NCBI GenBank assembly: GCA_031254635.1
Contig: JAIRUB010000141.1
Span: forward strand, 1-7,813
Length of the DNA: 7,813 bases
Reading direction: 5' to 3'
From: Prevotellaceae bacterium
Lineage (GTDB): Bacteria; Bacteroidota; Bacteroidia; Bacteroidales; UBA932
Within the stretch, counting starts at the first letter, position 1; every line of letters begins with the position of its first letter. Under the pieces are notes generated by a model. The model saw only the letters and a program-made list of their open reading frames with translations, ran no database searches and had not been told where the DNA came from. Positions 6,255 through 7,813 of the stretch are shown here, in pieces. A program made the position numbers and the translations under genes.

Positions 6255-6304
6255 TTTGAATGAAGCTTCGCTAAAGCATATTTGTATATTGCGAGGATAC
6301 GCAT

Positions 6305-7327
6305 ATGATTGTTACAGAATTAGTCATAGAGAATAATGAGGTTGAGGAGTTGGTAGAGGAGTTATTGGGCGACTGCACCCTTCCGACTTTTCTATTTGAA
6401 GAAGAAAAATATCAACGAGTCATTATTGGAATAAAAGAAGACAGCACTTATGTAGGTATAGCTTATGGTGTTATCAAACATAGAACAGATTTATTTTTCC
6501 TTCATTTTTTATATGTCAAAAAAGAATATCGCAATTATAAAATTGTTGTTTGCTTACTGGAATCTGTGCTGAAAAACGCCTTGGATGTAACTGGGGCAAA
6601 TAAGGCTATATGGAAATATAGCATAAATGGAAATGAGAACGACCTTCGCCCCAAACTTTTAGCGGAGCTTCCATTTTGCCAGATGATAGATAATGTGAGA
6701 ATAAGACAATATAGGACAGCAGCAAAGGATTTTGAATACTTGAAAAACAAGATTTCTTTATATAAGCCTCAGCGTTGGAAAGAAAGAGGGTATAATGTAA
6801 TTAAGTGGTTTGAATGCAGCGAAGAATTGAAAGATATAATACGCGAAAAGGAGAAAATCTCAGAACATGAAAGAAATTATTTATCCCCGTTTATTGAGAA
6901 AGAAGATAGCAGCTTGAGGATATTGGACGAACGCACTTCATTTATTCTTACTAGAAATAATACGTTGGAACCTATAGGATGGATATTGTGTCAGCAAATC
7001 TCTGAAAAAGAAGTAAAGATGCGTCGTTTTTACATGTACACAAAAGAAAGGGCAAGCTTAATTGGCGTTTCATTTGTTTCGTATGTACTAGAGGTTATTT
7101 CACTGTTTTATGATTATCTTTATTTCGATGTGGTTGAAGGAAATCAGCAGATGGAAAGGTTTGTTAATAATATCTGGAAACCTGTAGTTGATTTAAATTG
7201 TATTCAATGCAATTTAAAAATAAATCTTAAGGAGGTAATTAATGATGAATTGGAACCAGGAAGAAATGAACGAAGTATTCTTGAAGGTGCAGAAAATGGC
7301 AATGGTGGATCAGAATTTCAGAAATGA
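6305..7327 (+). CDS. Probable tandem GNAT-fold acyltransferase
   Basis: This 340-residue soluble protein has GAGGA (6293-6297) 7 bases before its ATG. Two segments look like GNAT halves. The first (about 35-135) has YVGIAYGVI, then LHFLYVKKEYRNYKIVVCLLESVL, resembling the beta4/acyl-CoA loop/helix with a degenerate RxxGxG (R76-N-Y-K). The second (about 205-315) has EPIGWILCQQ, then RRFYMYTKERASLIGVSFVSYVLE and YLYFDV. Its last 28 residues lie in an out-of-frame overlap with the precursor gene and are of low-complexity character, unlike a folded end. GNAT enzymes beside NHLP or Nif11 precursors are known to attach fatty acyl groups to Lys or Orn side chains (selidamide-type lipopeptides); that role fits here but is inference. 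It could also be a self-resistance acetyltransferase. The gene is clearly AT-richer than the left part of the window. Confidence 0.65.
   Translation: MIVTELVIENNEVEELVEELLGDCTLPTFLFEEEKYQRVIIGIKEDSTYVGIAYGVIKHRTDLFFLHFLYVKKEYRNYKIVVCLLESVLKNALDVTGANKAIWKYSINGNENDLRPKLLAELPFCQMIDNVRIRQYRTAAKDFEYLKNKISLYKPQRWKERGYNVIKWFECSEELKDIIREKEKISEHERNYLSPFIEKEDSSLRILDERTSFILTRNNTLEPIGWILCQQISEKEVKMRRFYMYTKERASLIGVSFVSYVLEVISLFYDYLYFDVVEGNQQMERFVNNIWKPVVDLNCIQCNLKINLKEVINDELEPGRNERSILEGAENGNGGSEFQK
7229..7236 (+). promoter_or_regulatory. Strong Shine-Dalgarno site for the NHLP precursor, inside the GNAT gene
   Basis: AAGGAGGT lies 5 bases before ATG 7242 and 8 before ATG 7245, either of which could start the precursor. 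It is embedded in the coding sequence of the upstream gene, so ribosomes translating the GNAT gene must pass over it. It argues for high translation of the precursor. Confidence 0.8.
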
Positions 7328-7604
7328 ACTGGTTGTAAATCCCAAAACTGCAATTGAAAAGGTTTCAGGGAAGGAACTACCAGAGGGGTTCAATATTAAA
7401 GTGATAGAAAGCGACCCCGCTTATTCGGCGACTTTCGTGCTTCCAGACTTTATCGGCGAAGCTGTTGAAGCTGGAGACGAGTTTCTTGAGAATGTAGCAG
7501 GTGGAGCACCCATCTCGGTCTTACTCGTGTTTTCCGCATGTGCCGCAGCTATTGGTGTAAGTAACTGTGCGGCAGATGCGTGCGGCGCTAGAATTAAAGT
7601 CTAA
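7242..7604 (+). CDS. NHLP-leader RiPP precursor with three-cysteine hydrophobic core
   Basis: This is a 120-residue precursor. The leader (1-88) resembles the nitrile hydratase alpha-related NHLP family: helical N-terminus, RNELVVNPKTAIEKVSGKEL, PEGFNIKVIESD, VLPDF, and the cleavage site LENVAGG (G87-G88). The predicted core has 32 residues (89-120). It begins APISVLLVFSA, is rich in Ala, Val and Ile, carries Cys at 100, 109 and 114, and ends GARIKV with one Lys (K119). Leaders of this kind are removed during export by NHLM peptidase-transporters, one part of which is at the left edge. A radical SAM-like gene starts 80 bases downstream and a GNAT gene overlaps upstream, so thioether or other radical chemistry, epimerisation, or Lys acylation are all possible. 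The product class (proteusin, sactipeptide-like or lipidated) cannot be fixed from sequence. Confidence 0.9.
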   Translation: MMNWNQEEMNEVFLKVQKMAMVDQNFRNELVVNPKTAIEKVSGKELPEGFNIKVIESDPAYSATFVLPDFIGEAVEAGDEFLENVAGGAPISVLLVFSACAAAIGVSNCAADACGARIKV

Positions 7605-7684
7605 ACGAGTAAATTTGAAAAGGATACCAAAACGATTGTCTGTCGCCATAAACAAGATAAATAAACCTGAGAGGAAGTATTGTA

Positions 7685-7813
7685 ATGCAGTGGTCAAGAT
7701 ATAACTTAGTATTTAAATCAAAAAATAATGGCTGGCTTTTATACAATTCCGGCTCTAATTCGTTTGTGCAAATGGACGATGATACGGCGGAGTTCATAAA
7801 ACAAATAAAAGCA
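7685..7813 (+). CDS. N-terminus of probable radical SAM/SPASM peptide maturase (partial, 3' end outside window)
   Basis: Forty-three codons are open to the last base, starting at ATG 7685 with AGAGGAAG (7670-7677) upstream. The start SRYNLVFKS, then GWLLYNSGSNSF and MDDDTAEFIKQI, resembles the N-terminal region of many radical SAM/SPASM peptide maturases, where an S-[KR]-Y-N strand and a YNS..N.F..LD pattern precede the CxxxCxxC domain. That iron-sulfur motif is beyond the window, so the call rests on the N-terminus and on the position right after a precursor gene. The enzyme would modify the adjacent NHLP core. A radical SAM-independent protein with the same N-terminal domain is the alternative. 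Confidence 0.6.
   Translation, partial: MQWSRYNLVFKSKNNGWLLYNSGSNSFVQMDDDTAEFIKQIKA

Larger units (their letters stand above)
5772..6304. other. 533-base intergenic region with repeats but no convincing gene
   Basis: This region separates the divergent Nif11-like precursor and the GNAT gene, so both promoters should lie in it, but I see no well-spaced -35/-10 pair on either strand. It contains an orphan ribosome site on the minus strand (5845-5853), T-rich runs near 5871-5902, an 8-bp inverted pair CATTACAT/ATGTAATG (5863-5870, 5921-5928), and a direct repeat AAGTAGTTTT (5943-5952, 5957-5966). It also holds the 98-bp inverted-repeat element, the palindrome ATTTTGCAAAAT (6114-6125) and the AAGATTTC repeats. 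A 39-codon ORF at 6096-6215 and a minus-strand ORF at 5981-6304 lack ribosome sites and recognisable families. Confidence 0.6.

Noticed and set aside
6283..6290. TATATT as a -10 box for the GNAT gene
   Set aside because: It is too close to the ribosome site and has no -35 at proper spacing.
5981..6304. 107-codon minus-strand ORF as a full gene
   Set aside because: No ribosome site, no recognisable domain, many Cys/Arg/Ser as in chance frames, and it spans the repeat elements and the GNAT start region.
1..7813. rRNA or tRNA genes
   Set aside because: No cloverleaf with a T-loop GTTC-type arm and no rRNA-like stretches were seen on either strand.

Overview
The window looks like an accessory natural-product locus of a Gram-positive-type anaerobe, most likely Bacillota (Clostridia or Negativicutes; this placement is inference). 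The grounds are near-perfect AAGGAGGT-type Shine-Dalgarno sites, moderate-to-low GC, RsbW/RsbV/RsbU-like regulators, and ribosomal-peptide precursor families typical of such genomes.

Left part, all on the + strand: the C-terminal ATPase of an NHLM-type bacteriocin exporter (1-543), a putative HExxH zinc metallopeptidase (554-1513), an ECF-like sigma factor overlapping it by ATGA (1510-2031), a seven-helix membrane PP2C/SpoIIE phosphatase (2074-3561), a CPBP intramembrane protease (3631-4515), a STAS anti-anti-sigma protein (4586-4885) and an RsbW-like ATPase/anti-sigma factor (4921-5448). The spacing and shared direction suggest one operon, or two coupled ones. Phosphatase, STAS protein and kinase form a complete partner-switching set beside a candidate sigma target, all next to peptide export genes.

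Middle part: a convergent minus-strand gene (5496-5771) encodes a Nif11-like, double-glycine precursor peptide with a very short Trp-rich tail (ending WVVSIKW). A hairpin overlaps its stop codon. The next 533 bases (5772-6304) have no convincing gene, but hold an orphan ribosome-binding site on the minus strand, a 98-bp element bounded by imperfect 16-bp inverted repeats, a 12-bp palindrome and a small cluster of AAGATTTC/CGAAATCTTG repeats.

Right part, + strand and visibly AT-richer: a probable tandem GNAT acyltransferase (6305-7327) overlaps by 86 bp an NHLP-leader precursor (7242-7604) whose core has three cysteines. The first 43 codons of a probable radical SAM/SPASM peptide maturase (7685-7813) follow and run off the window.

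Read together: precursors from two leader families may be modified by a GNAT enzyme and a radical SAM enzyme, exported by the NHLM transporter with leader removal, and switched on by a membrane-sensed partner-switching cascade. The CPBP and HExxH proteases are candidates for immunity, leader processing or sigma control. The precursor, exporter and regulator assignments rest on motifs seen here. The functional links between them are inference.
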